A DNA stretch of 58,828 nt from Bdellovibrionales bacterium (GTDB lineage: Bacteria; Bdellovibrionota; UBA1018; JADZFF01): positions 1-58,828 of the forward strand of contig JADZFF010000029.1 in the NCBI GenBank assembly GCA_020850015.1, given 5' to 3'. Below the pieces are notes generated by a model. That model was not told where the DNA came from and ran no database searches. It saw only the letters and a list, made by a program, of their open reading frames with translations. Of the stretch, positions 46,186-55,496 are shown piece after piece; position 1 is the first letter of the stretch, and every line of letters begins with the position of its first letter. The position numbers and the translations under genes were made by a program.

Positions 46186-47708
46186 TGGCGGAGCTGGCCG
46201 GCCTTCCCCTGGGCACGGTGGCGGGAGCCGCCGCGCGCTCGCTGGCCCTGGGCACCGCCGTCGCGGCAGCCGCGGGCGCTTTCGGGATGGCGCTGGCCTG
46301 GCTCACGTCGCGCACCGACCTCCCCGGCCGACGGGCGCTCACCGGATTTTTCTCCGTGCCTTACGCACTCCCTCCCTACCTGCTCGGGATGGCCTGGGTG
46401 GTCCTGGGCAACCCGACCGTGGGCCTGCTCAAGGACTGGTTTCCCTCCGGCGGGATCTACGGGCTCGCGGGAATGGTGTGGGTGCTCGCCACGGTGGCCT
46501 TCGCGTTTCCGTTTCTGGAGCTTCGCGCCGCCTTCGAGCGCCTCGACCCCGCGCTTGAGGAAGCCGCCCGCATGAGCGGCGCAGGACCGGCGCGCGTGTT
46601 TCGCGAGATCTCGCTCCCGCTGCTCTGGCCCTCGCTTCTGAACGGCATGGTGCTGGCCTTCCTGTTCTCGCTCGCGGCCTTCGGGGTACCGGCCCTGATC
46701 GGGAACCCGGCGCGGCAGTACGTGCTCACCACCCTGATCTACTCGCAGCTTCGCGTGGGTGGGATGGACGGGCTCAACCAGGGCCTACTGCTCTCCCTGA
46801 TCCTTCTCGTGATGGCGGGAGCCGGGCTCGCGCTTTCGGGCTGGCTCGCGCGCCAACGCGCGCGGCGGGGTGGTACGGCCGTCTCGGGCGGGAAGTCATC
46901 GCGCCCGGCGCTTGTGCTCCTGGGACGCGCGCGCGTTCCGGCCGCCTTCGCGGCCTGGGGATTCCTGGCGCTCGCGGTGGCTCTGCCCTGGATCGCGCTC
47001 TTTCTATCGGCGCTCGCTCCCGTGGCCGGCGATTTCCGCCCCACGGCCTGGACGCTTCGCAACCTGGAGCGCGTGCTCACGATGGCCGACTTCCAGGAAG
47101 CGCTCGTCAACTCGCTCCTGCTCACCCTCGGTACGGCCACCGCGGTCGTGGCGGCGGGATTCCTCCTGGCCTTCCTCGCAGTGCGCCGCGGATCGCGCGC
47201 GGCTTCGTGGGCCATCACCGCGCTCGGAGCGCCCTTCTCCGCGCCCGGCACCGTGGTGGCGCTGCTCCTGCTGATGGGAGCCACCGTGGCCGCGCGCGCC
47301 GGAATTCCGGTCGACGGCCCCTTGGTGCTGATGGGCGCGGCCTACGCGCTCAAGTTCGCCGCGGGCGCCGCGCGGGGCATCGCCAATGGCTTCGCGCAGG
47401 TGCACCCCTCATTGGAGGAGGCCGCACGCATCAGCGGGGCCCGCACCTTCACCCTGCTCCGCACCCTCTGGTTTCCGCTGCTGAAGGGCACCCTGGGCGC
47501 GGCCTGGCTGCTTTGCGCGCTCCCCATGCTCACTGAGCTGACGATGAGCGTGCTGCTCACGGGCCCGGGCGGGGCTACTCTGGGTACCGTGTTGTTTCAG
47601 CTTCAGGAATACGCCGACCAGCCCTCCGCGGCTGCGCTCGCGTGGATGCTGCTTACCGTGGCGCTCATCGTGGGGTTCGCCACCCGCAGTCGGGAGAAAG
47701 AAGCATGA
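46185..47708 (+). CDS. Fused two-domain ABC permease (FbpB-like)
   Basis: Two EAA motifs: EEAARMSGAGPARVFREISLPLLWPSL and EEAARISGARTFTLLRTLWFPLLKGTL. Confidence 0.93.
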   Translation: MAELAGLPLGTVAGAAARSLALGTAVAAAAGAFGMALAWLTSRTDLPGRRALTGFFSVPYALPPYLLGMAWVVLGNPTVGLLKDWFPSGGIYGLAGMVWVLATVAFAFPFLELRAAFERLDPALEEAARMSGAGPARVFREISLPLLWPSLLNGMVLAFLFSLAAFGVPALIGNPARQYVLTTLIYSQLRVGGMDGLNQGLLLSLILLVMAGAGLALSGWLARQRARRGGTAVSGGKSSRPALVLLGRARVPAAFAAWGFLALAVALPWIALFLSALAPVAGDFRPTAWTLRNLERVLTMADFQEALVNSLLLTLGTATAVVAAGFLLAFLAVRRGSRAASWAITALGAPFSAPGTVVALLLLMGATVAARAGIPVDGPLVLMGAAYALKFAAGAARGIANGFAQVHPSLEEAARISGARTFTLLRTLWFPLLKGTLGAAWLLCALPMLTELTMSVLLTGPGGATLGTVLFQLQEYADQPSAAALAWMLLTVALIVGFATRSREKEA

Positions 47709-48448
47709 GCGAGCTGGTCCTCACCGGAATCTCAAAACAATTTGGCGCCGTGAAGGTGCTGCAGCCCCTGAGCCTGAAGGTCAGCGACGACAGCTTCGTC
47801 GCGCTGCTGGGTCCGAGCGGCTGCGGCAAAACCACGCTGCTCCGGATCGTGGCGGGGCTTGAGGCCCCGACCGAGGGCGAGCTTCGACTCGACGGGAAGA
47901 CTCTCTGGGCGAACGGCGCCGGGCTTCCGCCCGAAGATCGAGGCTTCGGGATGGTGTTTCAGAGTTACGCCGTCTGGCCCCACCTCACCGCCTTCCAGAA
48001 CGTGGAGTATCCGCTCAAGGTCTCGAAGCGGCTCAAAGCCCAGTACCCCGACGCGCCCTCGCGGCGCGCGGCCGTGGAGCGGGCCTTGAAGCTCGTGCGG
48101 CTAGAAACGCTCGGCGATCGCTACCCGCACCAGCTCTCGGGTGGGCAGCAGCAGCGTGTGGCGCTCGCGCGCGGACTCGTGATGGAGCCGCCGGTGCTCC
48201 TGCTCGATGAGCCGCTCTCCAACCTCGATGCCCGTCTTCGGGCTGAAATGCGCCGCGAGCTGCGCGACCTGCACCGCTCGCTCGGCATCACCATACTTTA
48301 TGTCACCCACGATCAGCGCGAGGCCTTCGAGATGTCGACCCGCGTGCTGGTGATGGAGGCGGGCAGGATCGCCCAGGACGGTCCGCCCGACGAAGTGCGC
48401 GGAAACCCCGCGCCCGGGTTCGTTACGGAATTTCTATCGGAGGCCTGA
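47705..48448 (+). CDS. ABC transporter ATP-binding protein (FbpC-like)
   Basis: [39 protein letters not shown]. Confidence 0.95.
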   Translation: MSELVLTGISKQFGAVKVLQPLSLKVSDDSFVALLGPSGCGKTTLLRIVAGLEAPTEGELRLDGKTLWANGAGLPPEDRGFGMVFQSYAVWPHLTAFQNVEYPLKVSKRLKAQYPDAPSRRAAVERALKLVRLETLGDRYPHQLSGGQQQRVALARGLVMEPPVLLLDEPLSNLDARLRAEMRRELRDLHRSLGITILYVTHDQREAFEMSTRVLVMEAGRIAQDGPPDEVRGNPAPGFVTEFLSEA

Positions 48449-48450
48449 AC

Positions 48451-49176
48451 ATGTCGCAGAAGAAGTCCCACATCCAACTGGCGGCGGGAGAGATCCCGCA
48501 GAAGTTCATCACCTGCGGCGCGCCCGAGCGGGCCGAGCGCATCGCCTCAAGGCTTGAGAACGTGCGGCCGCTCGCGAAAAACCGCGAGTACCACTCTTAC
48601 CGGGGCACTTTCCGCGGCGAGGAGATCGGTATCATCTCGCACGGGGTGGGCTCTTCGGGCGCCGCGATCTGCTGGCAGGAGCTCATCGACGTGGGCGCGA
48701 AGCTCATCGTGCGCTTCGGCACGGCGGGCGGCCTGTACTCGGGCACGCAGATCGGCGACGTGGTCGTGGCCGAGGGCGCGGTAAGAGATGAGGGTGTCAC
48801 CGAAAGAATGGTGCATCCGGGCTTCCCCGCAGTGCCGGACCCCGAGATGACCCTCGCGCTTCGCCAGGCCTGCGGCCGCTCGTCGCTCCGCTGGCGCTCG
48901 GGCATCGTGCTCAGCACTGATCTCTTCTACCCAGGGGTAAAGGAACCCATCCTTGCGGAGTGCTCCCGTTCGGGCGTGGCCGCCGTGGAGATGGAGTGCT
49001 CTGCCCTCTTCGTGATCGGGCGCCTTCGCGCCATCCGCACGGGAGGCCTCGTGGTGCTCGACGGCAATCCTCTCGAAAAGGACCTCTACGCGCCCCACTC
49101 CGACGCGATGAAGCAGGCCACGGAACAGGGCATCGCGGTCGTTTTGGACGCGGTAGCGGGGTTTAAACTTGTTTGA
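48451..49176 (+). CDS. Nucleoside phosphorylase (PNP/UDP family)
   Basis: GIISHGVGSSGAAICWQELIDVGAKLIVRFGTAGGL, VAAVEMECSALFVI. Confidence 0.92.
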   Translation: MSQKKSHIQLAAGEIPQKFITCGAPERAERIASRLENVRPLAKNREYHSYRGTFRGEEIGIISHGVGSSGAAICWQELIDVGAKLIVRFGTAGGLYSGTQIGDVVVAEGAVRDEGVTERMVHPGFPAVPDPEMTLALRQACGRSSLRWRSGIVLSTDLFYPGVKEPILAECSRSGVAAVEMECSALFVIGRLRAIRTGGLVVLDGNPLEKDLYAPHSDAMKQATEQGIAVVLDAVAGFKLV

Positions 49177-49191
49177 TAGCATCAGCCCGGC

Positions 49192-49575
49192 ATGACCAAG
49201 GCGACTGGCGGGCAGAAGAGGATCTTGATTGTCGATGACGACGAGAGCCTTCACGCGCTCTTGACCCCCATCCTCAAACGGGCGGGCCTGAGTGTCCTGA
49301 ACGCGAAGGACGGAAAAGAGGCGATGTCGCTGCTCGAGGTCTCCGATCCCCTTCCCGACCTGATTCTCCTGGATCTCGGCATGCCGGTGATGGACGGCGT
49401 GCAGTTCCGCGCGGCCCAGAAGGCCAAGATCCATCTGGCGCGTATTCCGGTGATCGTGATCACCTCCCGAGCCACCATCGAGAAAGACATGAACGCCATC
49501 GACGCGAAGGCCTTCCTGAAAAAGCCCATCGAGGCGCGGCTCCTGATCCAGACTATCGCCTCGCACCTCAGCTAG
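49192..49575 (+). CDS. Single-domain response regulator
   Basis: ILIVDDDESLHALL, LILLDLGMPVMDGVQF, PVIVITSRA, KAFLKKPI. Confidence 0.95.
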   Translation: MTKATGGQKRILIVDDDESLHALLTPILKRAGLSVLNAKDGKEAMSLLEVSDPLPDLILLDLGMPVMDGVQFRAAQKAKIHLARIPVIVITSRATIEKDMNAIDAKAFLKKPIEARLLIQTIASHLS

Positions 49576-49673
49576 CCCGACACCTGCTCAGGCATTAGAC
49601 AGATTCCTGCCCTAGTTTCCGCCACCTGCAGTCCCAACGCCTTGTATTTATTGAATTCTGAATTGGGGCCAAA

Positions 49674-49690
49674 CTGGCACCCGTGTTGCT
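49674..49690 (+). promoter_or_regulatory. Sigma-54 (RpoN) -24/-12 promoter
   Basis: CTGGCAC-CCGTG-TTGCT with 10-nt GG..GC spacing, ~86 nt upstream of 49776 ATG. Confidence 0.65.
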
Positions 49691-49775
49691 CCTGACTCAG
49701 GTAGCCGGAGACTCATGAACCGTTGTCCTTTGCCCAAGGACGTAGAGGTTCCGCCCGGTACGAGAGGTAGTTCAT

Positions 49776-50363
49776 ATGCTGAAGTTCAAGCGGACCCGTC
49801 TCCAGAAAGCCTTCGCGCTTCCCGCGCTGCTGATGCTCGCCCTCACGGGCTGCGGCCCGGCCGAAAGCTCGCGCGAGTTCCTGGGTAGCCAGCCCTCCGG
49901 AACCTTCAATACCGGAGGCAACACCGGCACCCCCGGCGGTGTGCCCGGCGTCTGCTACCGCATCACGGAGCCGGTCCCCTTCCAGGGCTCGGGCATCCAG
50001 GTCGACAGCAACAACGTCTACGCGGGCGAGCTTCCCGGCGGCGAGCGCCACGGCTCGGTGTCGATGGGCGGCCCGAACGGACCGTTCACCCATCAGGGCC
50101 AGAGCTTCGACGGCATGATCCAGATGGGCTTCACGCTCCTGAACTCGGGCCAGATCAACGGCGTGGGCCGGCTCACGCTCTCGCAGGAAGCGCAAAACGA
50201 CATCAACAACTCCGGCCTCGCGGCTCAGCTCGGCAATCCAGCCGCGCTTTGCGTGACGGGAGTGGCCGTGAACCTCGGGCGCACGTCCATGAACCAGCTC
50301 TACGGCGGCCACGTGTACCTCTACTTCAACGGCACCACGCGCGGAGCGGTGATCTTCTTCTAG
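49776..50363 (+). CDS. Hypothetical lipoprotein
   Basis: Lipobox LMLALTGC; Gly/Thr-rich linker. Confidence 0.7.
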   Translation: MLKFKRTRLQKAFALPALLMLALTGCGPAESSREFLGSQPSGTFNTGGNTGTPGGVPGVCYRITEPVPFQGSGIQVDSNNVYAGELPGGERHGSVSMGGPNGPFTHQGQSFDGMIQMGFTLLNSGQINGVGRLTLSQEAQNDINNSGLAAQLGNPAALCVTGVAVNLGRTSMNQLYGGHVYLYFNGTTRGAVIFF

Positions 50364-50375
50364 GTTTGCTGAAGC

Positions 50376-51923
50376 TCAGCCCGTCAGCGTACCGGCGTAG
50401 ATCCGCTGCAGCCGGAACCGGTTGATCGCGCCCGAGGCCTCGCGCGGGAGCGCGTCGGTGAAAAACACCACGCGCGGAACCGAAACCTCCTCGAGGGCAG
50501 CGCGGCAGGCCTGGATGACCTCCTGATCCGAAAGAGTCACCTTCGGAATCTTCACCACCGCGCAAGCCAGGATGGTCTTGCCCATCGCGTTCTTCATGAA
50601 GAAGGCTGCGGCCTCCTCCACGCCGACGATCTTCTGGATCACGGAATCCGTGGCATCGGCGAAGGCGTACTCGCCCTCGTGCAGGTAGGCGTCGACCTCC
50701 CGGGCCATGAACTGCCCCTCAAGCTCGTCGCCCTCGCCCTTGAGGCGGAAAAGGTCGCCCGTATAGAGCCAGGTTCCGCGTTTCACCTCGCGGGTCGCGT
50801 CCTCAAGGTCCTTCTTGGCCGCCTCCGGGCCCGAATAATGGAGAAATACCGTGGGGCCCGTCACGGCGAGATGGCCTAACCGCTCGTCCTTGCCGTCGAT
50901 CGCGTCGCCGGACTGGTCCAGCACCTTGTACTGCAGGCCGGGCAGAGGGCGGTAGGCCGGCGATAGAGGCGGCGACTCGATGGCCTTTGCCACCTCCTCC
51001 GAGTCCTCCATCATGATGGTCCATCCGTTTTCGGCTTGGCCGTAGACGGTAAGAACGGGAACCTCCATGAGCGCAAAAGCCTTTCGAAGCTGGAGCGAAA
51101 GCGCGCCCGTCCCAACGGTCACGCTGCGAACGCACTGTGGGAGCCGTACCTGTTCGTTCTTCATCACCACGAGGAGCTGTCGGCAGATCTTGGGCGACGC
51201 GATCAGGCGGGTGACCACGTTGTCCCGAAGGAAATCCAGAAACTCGACGGTTTCCCGGCCCTCGTCCACCACGAGCGTGGCTCCCGTCATCAGCGGGAAG
51301 AGCATGCCGTGAAAAAGCGAAAAGGGATGGGCCCAGGGAAGGAGCGACAGAACGCGGTCCGATTTCCGCGAGTGATACCGGCTCCTGAGGCAGGTCGCTC
51401 CGAACTGGAGCTCACGGTGCGAGAGCGCCACGAGCATCGGCTCATGAACGTTCCCAGCCGTTCTCAGAAGCATCACCGGATCCTGCTCCTTCGGTTCGAA
51501 ACCCGGCTGCGGCGTGAATGAGGAGTCGTACTCACCGCCCCGCTTCTTATCGATCTCGATCACGGGGAGGTACAGCCTCCCGTGGCTCTGCATCTCGCGG
51601 GCGCGGGTGACCAGATCGGAGGTGATCCCCAGATGCGTGGCCCCGGAAGCTCGGATCCAGCCTGCAAGCTCCTCATCCGTAGCGCCGGGATCGAGCGGGA
51701 TCGTCACGCCCTGCACGTTCGAAAGGGCGATGGCGGTTTTGATCACGGAGGGGTGAGCGGTAGTGAGAAGCGCCATGCGGGGCGCATGGCCGATCTCATG
51801 CTGGTAAAGGTAGCTGAGCCGCGCCACCTCCTGGATCAGCTCCCTGTAGGTGATCTTCTTCCCCAAAAACAGAATCGCTGGGTCGTTCGCCCCGCTCGCC
51901 GCCACGCTGAGCAGGTGCTGCAT
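50376..51923 (-). CDS. Acyl-CoA synthetase/ligase-like adenylation-domain protein with degenerate motifs
   Basis: LTVYGQAENGWTIM (A5), YTGDLFRL (A7); P-loop replaced by LLRTAGNVHEPMLVALSH, A10 PREASGAINRFRL. Confidence 0.8.
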   Translation of the reverse strand: MQHLLSVAASGANDPAILFLGKKITYRELIQEVARLSYLYQHEIGHAPRMALLTTAHPSVIKTAIALSNVQGVTIPLDPGATDEELAGWIRASGATHLGITSDLVTRAREMQSHGRLYLPVIEIDKKRGGEYDSSFTPQPGFEPKEQDPVMLLRTAGNVHEPMLVALSHRELQFGATCLRSRYHSRKSDRVLSLLPWAHPFSLFHGMLFPLMTGATLVVDEGRETVEFLDFLRDNVVTRLIASPKICRQLLVVMKNEQVRLPQCVRSVTVGTGALSLQLRKAFALMEVPVLTVYGQAENGWTIMMEDSEEVAKAIESPPLSPAYRPLPGLQYKVLDQSGDAIDGKDERLGHLAVTGPTVFLHYSGPEAAKKDLEDATREVKRGTWLYTGDLFRLKGEGDELEGQFMAREVDAYLHEGEYAFADATDSVIQKIVGVEEAAAFFMKNAMGKTILACAVVKIPKVTLSDQEVIQACRAALEEVSVPRVVFFTDALPREASGAINRFRLQRIYAGTLTG

Positions 51924-51933
51924 GAGGATCACG

Positions 51934-52569
51934 CTAGCGGTACTCCTCGAAGAACCGGCTGAAAGCCTGGTTGGCCACTCCCTCCAGGAATCGGAGCCTG
52001 GGCGGCAGGTGCGCTGCACTCTGGCTCGTGTCGGCCACGACCTTCTGCTGTTTCTCGGCCACGGCCGATCGCACGTCGCCCGTGGAAAGATCCGTGAACT
52101 CCAGCTCCACGCGCACGTTGCCTTCGAGGGCCCGCACCTTGTAGAGCCGCTCGGTCTCGGCGGCATCCTCGCCCCGCTCGGCCGCGAGCTGGGAGTCCTT
52201 CACCTTTTCTGCGGAGTAACCCTCCGTCACGTTCGCGTCGAAGGTGAGCACCCGCGCGCGAAGCGCAAGCTCCGCGCCCGCCGAGCGCGCCAGGCCTTTC
52301 CAGTCGGCCGGGTCCTGGCCCACGCGCGCGCGTGCCACGTCCACGTCCTTCTTGTTCACCAGGATGAAGGTGCCGTTTTCCACGAGCTGGTTCACGAGGG
52401 CCACCTCAACCACCTTGCGAGCGGTGGCCTCGCCCTCGACCGCGATCAGGGCCACCCTGCGGCCCTCCAGTTCGGAGAGCTCCGGCGTGGTGCGCCTGGC
52501 CCCCGCCGCGCAGCCGGTGGCGAGCGCGACGGCCGCGGCACCGAGCATCGCGGCCGGAAGGCTTCGCAT
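51934..52569 (-). CDS. Lipoprotein, LpoB/CsgG-like
   Basis: ALATGCAAG lipobox; VVEVALVNQLVENGTFILVNKKDVDVARARVGQDPADWKGLARSAGAELALRARVLTFD. Confidence 0.6.
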   Translation of the reverse strand: MRSLPAAMLGAAAVALATGCAAGARRTTPELSELEGRRVALIAVEGEATARKVVEVALVNQLVENGTFILVNKKDVDVARARVGQDPADWKGLARSAGAELALRARVLTFDANVTEGYSAEKVKDSQLAAERGEDAAETERLYKVRALEGNVRVELEFTDLSTGDVRSAVAEKQQKVVADTSQSAAHLPPRLRFLEGVANQAFSRFFEEYR

Positions 52570-53000
52570 CACTGAGGCATGCCCCCGTGGATGAGCACGC
52601 GCACGTCATCCTTGAAGAGCACCTTCACCTTGTTCGGATGCACGAGTTCCTCCACGAACCCTTCGCCGAACTTCGGGTGCATCACTTTGTCGCCCGTGAG
52701 GAAAGGCGTCTGGGCATGGTAGGGCTTGCCGGGCTGGGCCCGCTTCTGCGCGGCGACTTTGCCCCAGGTTTCCTCCACCGTCACCTTCACGGCGCGCGCG
52801 CGCGTGGGCTTCGCGGGGGTTCCCGGCGCGGGCGCCTCCGTAATGCCCTTCGGGGCGCGGTAGGCGTGGATCTTCTTGCAGGTGCGGCACTCCACTTTGG
52901 CGACACGGTCGCCCTTCATGGAAACGATCACGTGCTTCAGATCCATTTTGCACGAGGTACAGAATGAAAGAGTATCCGACGAGACGGTAGGGTTTGACAT
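52569..53000 (-). CDS. Zinc-ribbon protein with C-terminal UvrD/CarD-like HPxFGEG domain
   Basis: FCTSCK...ECRTCKKI; TGDKVMHPKFGEGFVEELVHPNKVKVLFKDDVRVLIHG. Confidence 0.65.
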   Translation of the reverse strand: MSNPTVSSDTLSFCTSCKMDLKHVIVSMKGDRVAKVECRTCKKIHAYRAPKGITEAPAPGTPAKPTRARAVKVTVEETWGKVAAQKRAQPGKPYHAQTPFLTGDKVMHPKFGEGFVEELVHPNKVKVLFKDDVRVLIHGGMPQ

Positions 53001-53036
53001 AGTCACGCCATTATAGCGCATCGATTGACGGTTCGG

Positions 53037-53525
53037 TCAGGGAAGAAAGCGGGCTCTTTCGCTTTGCGTCGGAAGCCGGCAGGTTTCTCGATGCCCGAAC
53101 CACCGGTATCGATTGCGCGCCACCCAGCGGTACACGGCGTTGCGGATGGGGGCAGGAATCAGAAGCAGTAGCCCGACCAGGCGCCAAAGACCCGACAGCC
53201 CGGCTCCGATGCGCAGCACCGCGCCCGACCCCGAGTACGCCCGCCCGGCCCGCTGAAGCACAATCGCCCCGGGATTGGGGCCCGGCTCGCCAGCATGTTC
53301 CGGGCCCATCAAAAAGGCGTCCATACCGGGCAAACGCGCGAGCTCGGCCCGCGCCGTCTCGCCCTGGAGAGGGGCGTAGCGGTAGCGCCCGCGCGAGTCG
53401 CGTCGAATGAGGAAGTCGACCGTGGCGTTGCAGAGATTGCAGACGCCGTCGAAGAACACGATGTCGGGCTGGTTTTCCACTCCGATCCAGTTTAGCAGGT
53501 CGGGGGGCCCGTTCGAGTTGCCCAT
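53037..53525 (-). CDS. DCC-family thiol-disulfide oxidoreductase (DUF393)
   Basis: IVFFDGVCNLCNATVDFLIRRDSRGRYRYAPLQ. Confidence 0.92.
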   Translation of the reverse strand: MGNSNGPPDLLNWIGVENQPDIVFFDGVCNLCNATVDFLIRRDSRGRYRYAPLQGETARAELARLPGMDAFLMGPEHAGEPGPNPGAIVLQRAGRAYSGSGAVLRIGAGLSGLWRLVGLLLLIPAPIRNAVYRWVARNRYRWFGHRETCRLPTQSERARFLP

Positions 53526-53576
53526 TTGAGTTGGGCCTTTGAGTTGAGATGGGCGCGACGGTAACCTGGCCCGGCC

Positions 53577-55496
53577 ATGGAACCCGCCGACAAACCCAGC
53601 ACCACTCGCGCCGAGCTCTTCGCGGCGGCCAAGGAGGCCTCAGGCGAGCCGGGCGTGTACCTGATGAAGAGCGCGGGCGGGCAGATCCTCTACATCGGCA
53701 AGGCCAAGAGCCTCAGGAACCGGCTCGTGACCTACTTCAAGGGCACGGCCCACGAGGTGGGCCGCACCGAGCTCCTGGTACAGCGGATCCAGCGCTTCGA
53801 CGTGATCCTCACGCCAACCGAGGCCGAGGCGCTCATCCTGGAGTGCGCGCTCATCAAGAAGCACAAGCCGAAGTACAACGTGCGGCTCAAGGACGACAAA
53901 GCCTTCCCCTACATCCGCGTGGCGCAGGGCGAAGACTTCCCCCGCCTGGAGTGGACGCGCCGGGTGATCCGCGACGGCTCGCGCTACTACGGCCCTTTCC
54001 CTTCCGCCTACGACGCCAAGCAGGTGATGAAGCTTCTCACGGAGACCTTCAAGCTCCGCGACTGTTCGGACAACACCTTCCGCCACCGCAGCCGACCCTG
54101 CATCCTCCACCAGATGGGCCGCTGCAGCGGGCCCTGCGTCGGGCTCGTCACGCGAGACCGCTACCGCGAAGACCTGCGCGAGGCCATGGAGGTGCTCGAA
54201 GGCCGGGGCACGCGGCTGCTCGAGGGGCTGGAGCGCGGCATGAGGGACGCATCCGAGCGCGAGGAGTACGAGGAGGCCGCGCGCCTGCGCGACCAGATCC
54301 GGAGCGTGCGGCTCGTGAGCGAGACTCAGTCCGTGGTGGGCACGGGGGCCGAGCGCAACCGCGACGTGATCGGCCTCGCACGGCACGAGGGCGTGGCCCG
54401 CGTGGCGATGCTCCAGATCCGGAACGGGCGGCTCCTGGCCGTGCGGCACTTCACGCTCCAGAATGCCGATCCCTCTTTCACCGACACCGAGCTCCTGGGC
54501 GAGTTTCTCGTGCAGTACTCCCTGGGCCAGGACCCGGTACCCGAAGCCGCGGTTCCCGAGGCCGCGCCCCCCGGGGGCATGCCCATCGCGGGCGATGTGA
54601 CGCTCTCGCGGCCCCGCGAGATCCTCGTGCCCCAAGCCGTGGACGAAGCCGACTCCTTGGAGCGCGCGATCGGCGCGCGGGTGCGTGTGCCAGAAAACGA
54701 CGAGGATCGCCATCTGACCGAGGTGGCGGCCGCGAACGCGAAGAGCGCCGTGGAGTCGCGCCGCCACGGCGACGGCGGGCACGGCATCGAGGCCCTGGAA
54801 GAGGCGCAGGAGAAACTCCAGCTCCCGAAGCTCCCCTCGCGCATCGAGTGCTACGACATCTCGAACATCCACGGCCAGGACGCCGTGGGCTCGCGCGTGG
54901 TGTTCATCGACGGCGCCCCCGACAAGAACCTCTACCGCCGCTACAAGATCCGCACCGTCGAGGGGGCGAACGACTTCGCGATGATGAAGGAGGTGCTCTC
55001 GCGGCGCTTCGGCGGGGCCGGCCCCGCGGGGGCAGCGGGCGCGGGCGCGGGCGGCGCTGGCTCGGACACCAGAAAATCTCGTGAAAATTCGTTTGAGGCC
55101 CCTCTCGAAGAGAAAAACACCAGATTTTCTCGTGCCGGAGGAAATCGGGGTGAGACCCCGTCGGGCGCCGAGCTCGAGGACCTTCCGGACCTCGTCGTCG
55201 TGGACGGCGGCAAGGGGCAGCTCGCGCAGGCCGTCGCGATCCTCGAGGAGCTCAACATTCAGGGCGTGGCCGCCGTGGGCCTGGCGAAGGCCCGCACCGA
55301 AAGCGACTTCGAGGCCACCGAGCTGAAGTCCTCCCACGAGCGCATCTTCATCCCGGGCCGCAAGAATCCGGTGAACCTGCTCCCGCACACCGCGGCCTAC
55401 AAGCTGCTCGTGCACGTGCGCGACGAGGCCCATCGCTTCGCCGTGAGCTACCACCGGCTGCTTCGGAGCAAGAGGTCGTTGAAGAGCGGGGATTGA
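53577..55496 (+). CDS. uvrC: UvrABC excinuclease subunit C, C-terminally short
   Basis: GIY-YIG EPGVYLMKSAGGQILYIGKAKSLRNRL; ECYDISNIHG; VVVDGGKGQLAQA; RDEAHRFAVSYHRLLRSKRSLKSGD* ends before HhH region. Confidence 0.93.
   Translation: MEPADKPSTTRAELFAAAKEASGEPGVYLMKSAGGQILYIGKAKSLRNRLVTYFKGTAHEVGRTELLVQRIQRFDVILTPTEAEALILECALIKKHKPKYNVRLKDDKAFPYIRVAQGEDFPRLEWTRRVIRDGSRYYGPFPSAYDAKQVMKLLTETFKLRDCSDNTFRHRSRPCILHQMGRCSGPCVGLVTRDRYREDLREAMEVLEGRGTRLLEGLERGMRDASEREEYEEAARLRDQIRSVRLVSETQSVVGTGAERNRDVIGLARHEGVARVAMLQIRNGRLLAVRHFTLQNADPSFTDTELLGEFLVQYSLGQDPVPEAAVPEAAPPGGMPIAGDVTLSRPREILVPQAVDEADSLERAIGARVRVPENDEDRHLTEVAAANAKSAVESRRHGDGGHGIEALEEAQEKLQLPKLPSRIECYDISNIHGQDAVGSRVVFIDGAPDKNLYRRYKIRTVEGANDFAMMKEVLSRRFGGAGPAGAAGAGAGGAGSDTRKSRENSFEAPLEEKNTRFSRAGGNRGETPSGAELEDLPDLVVVDGGKGQLAQAVAILEELNIQGVAAVGLAKARTESDFEATELKSSHERIFIPGRKNPVNLLPHTAAYKLLVHVRDEAHRFAVSYHRLLRSKRSLKSGD

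Noticed and set aside
53640-55454. 604-aa minus-strand ORF opposite uvrC
   Set aside because: Shadow ORF of high-GC third codon positions; uvrC motifs unambiguous on plus strand.
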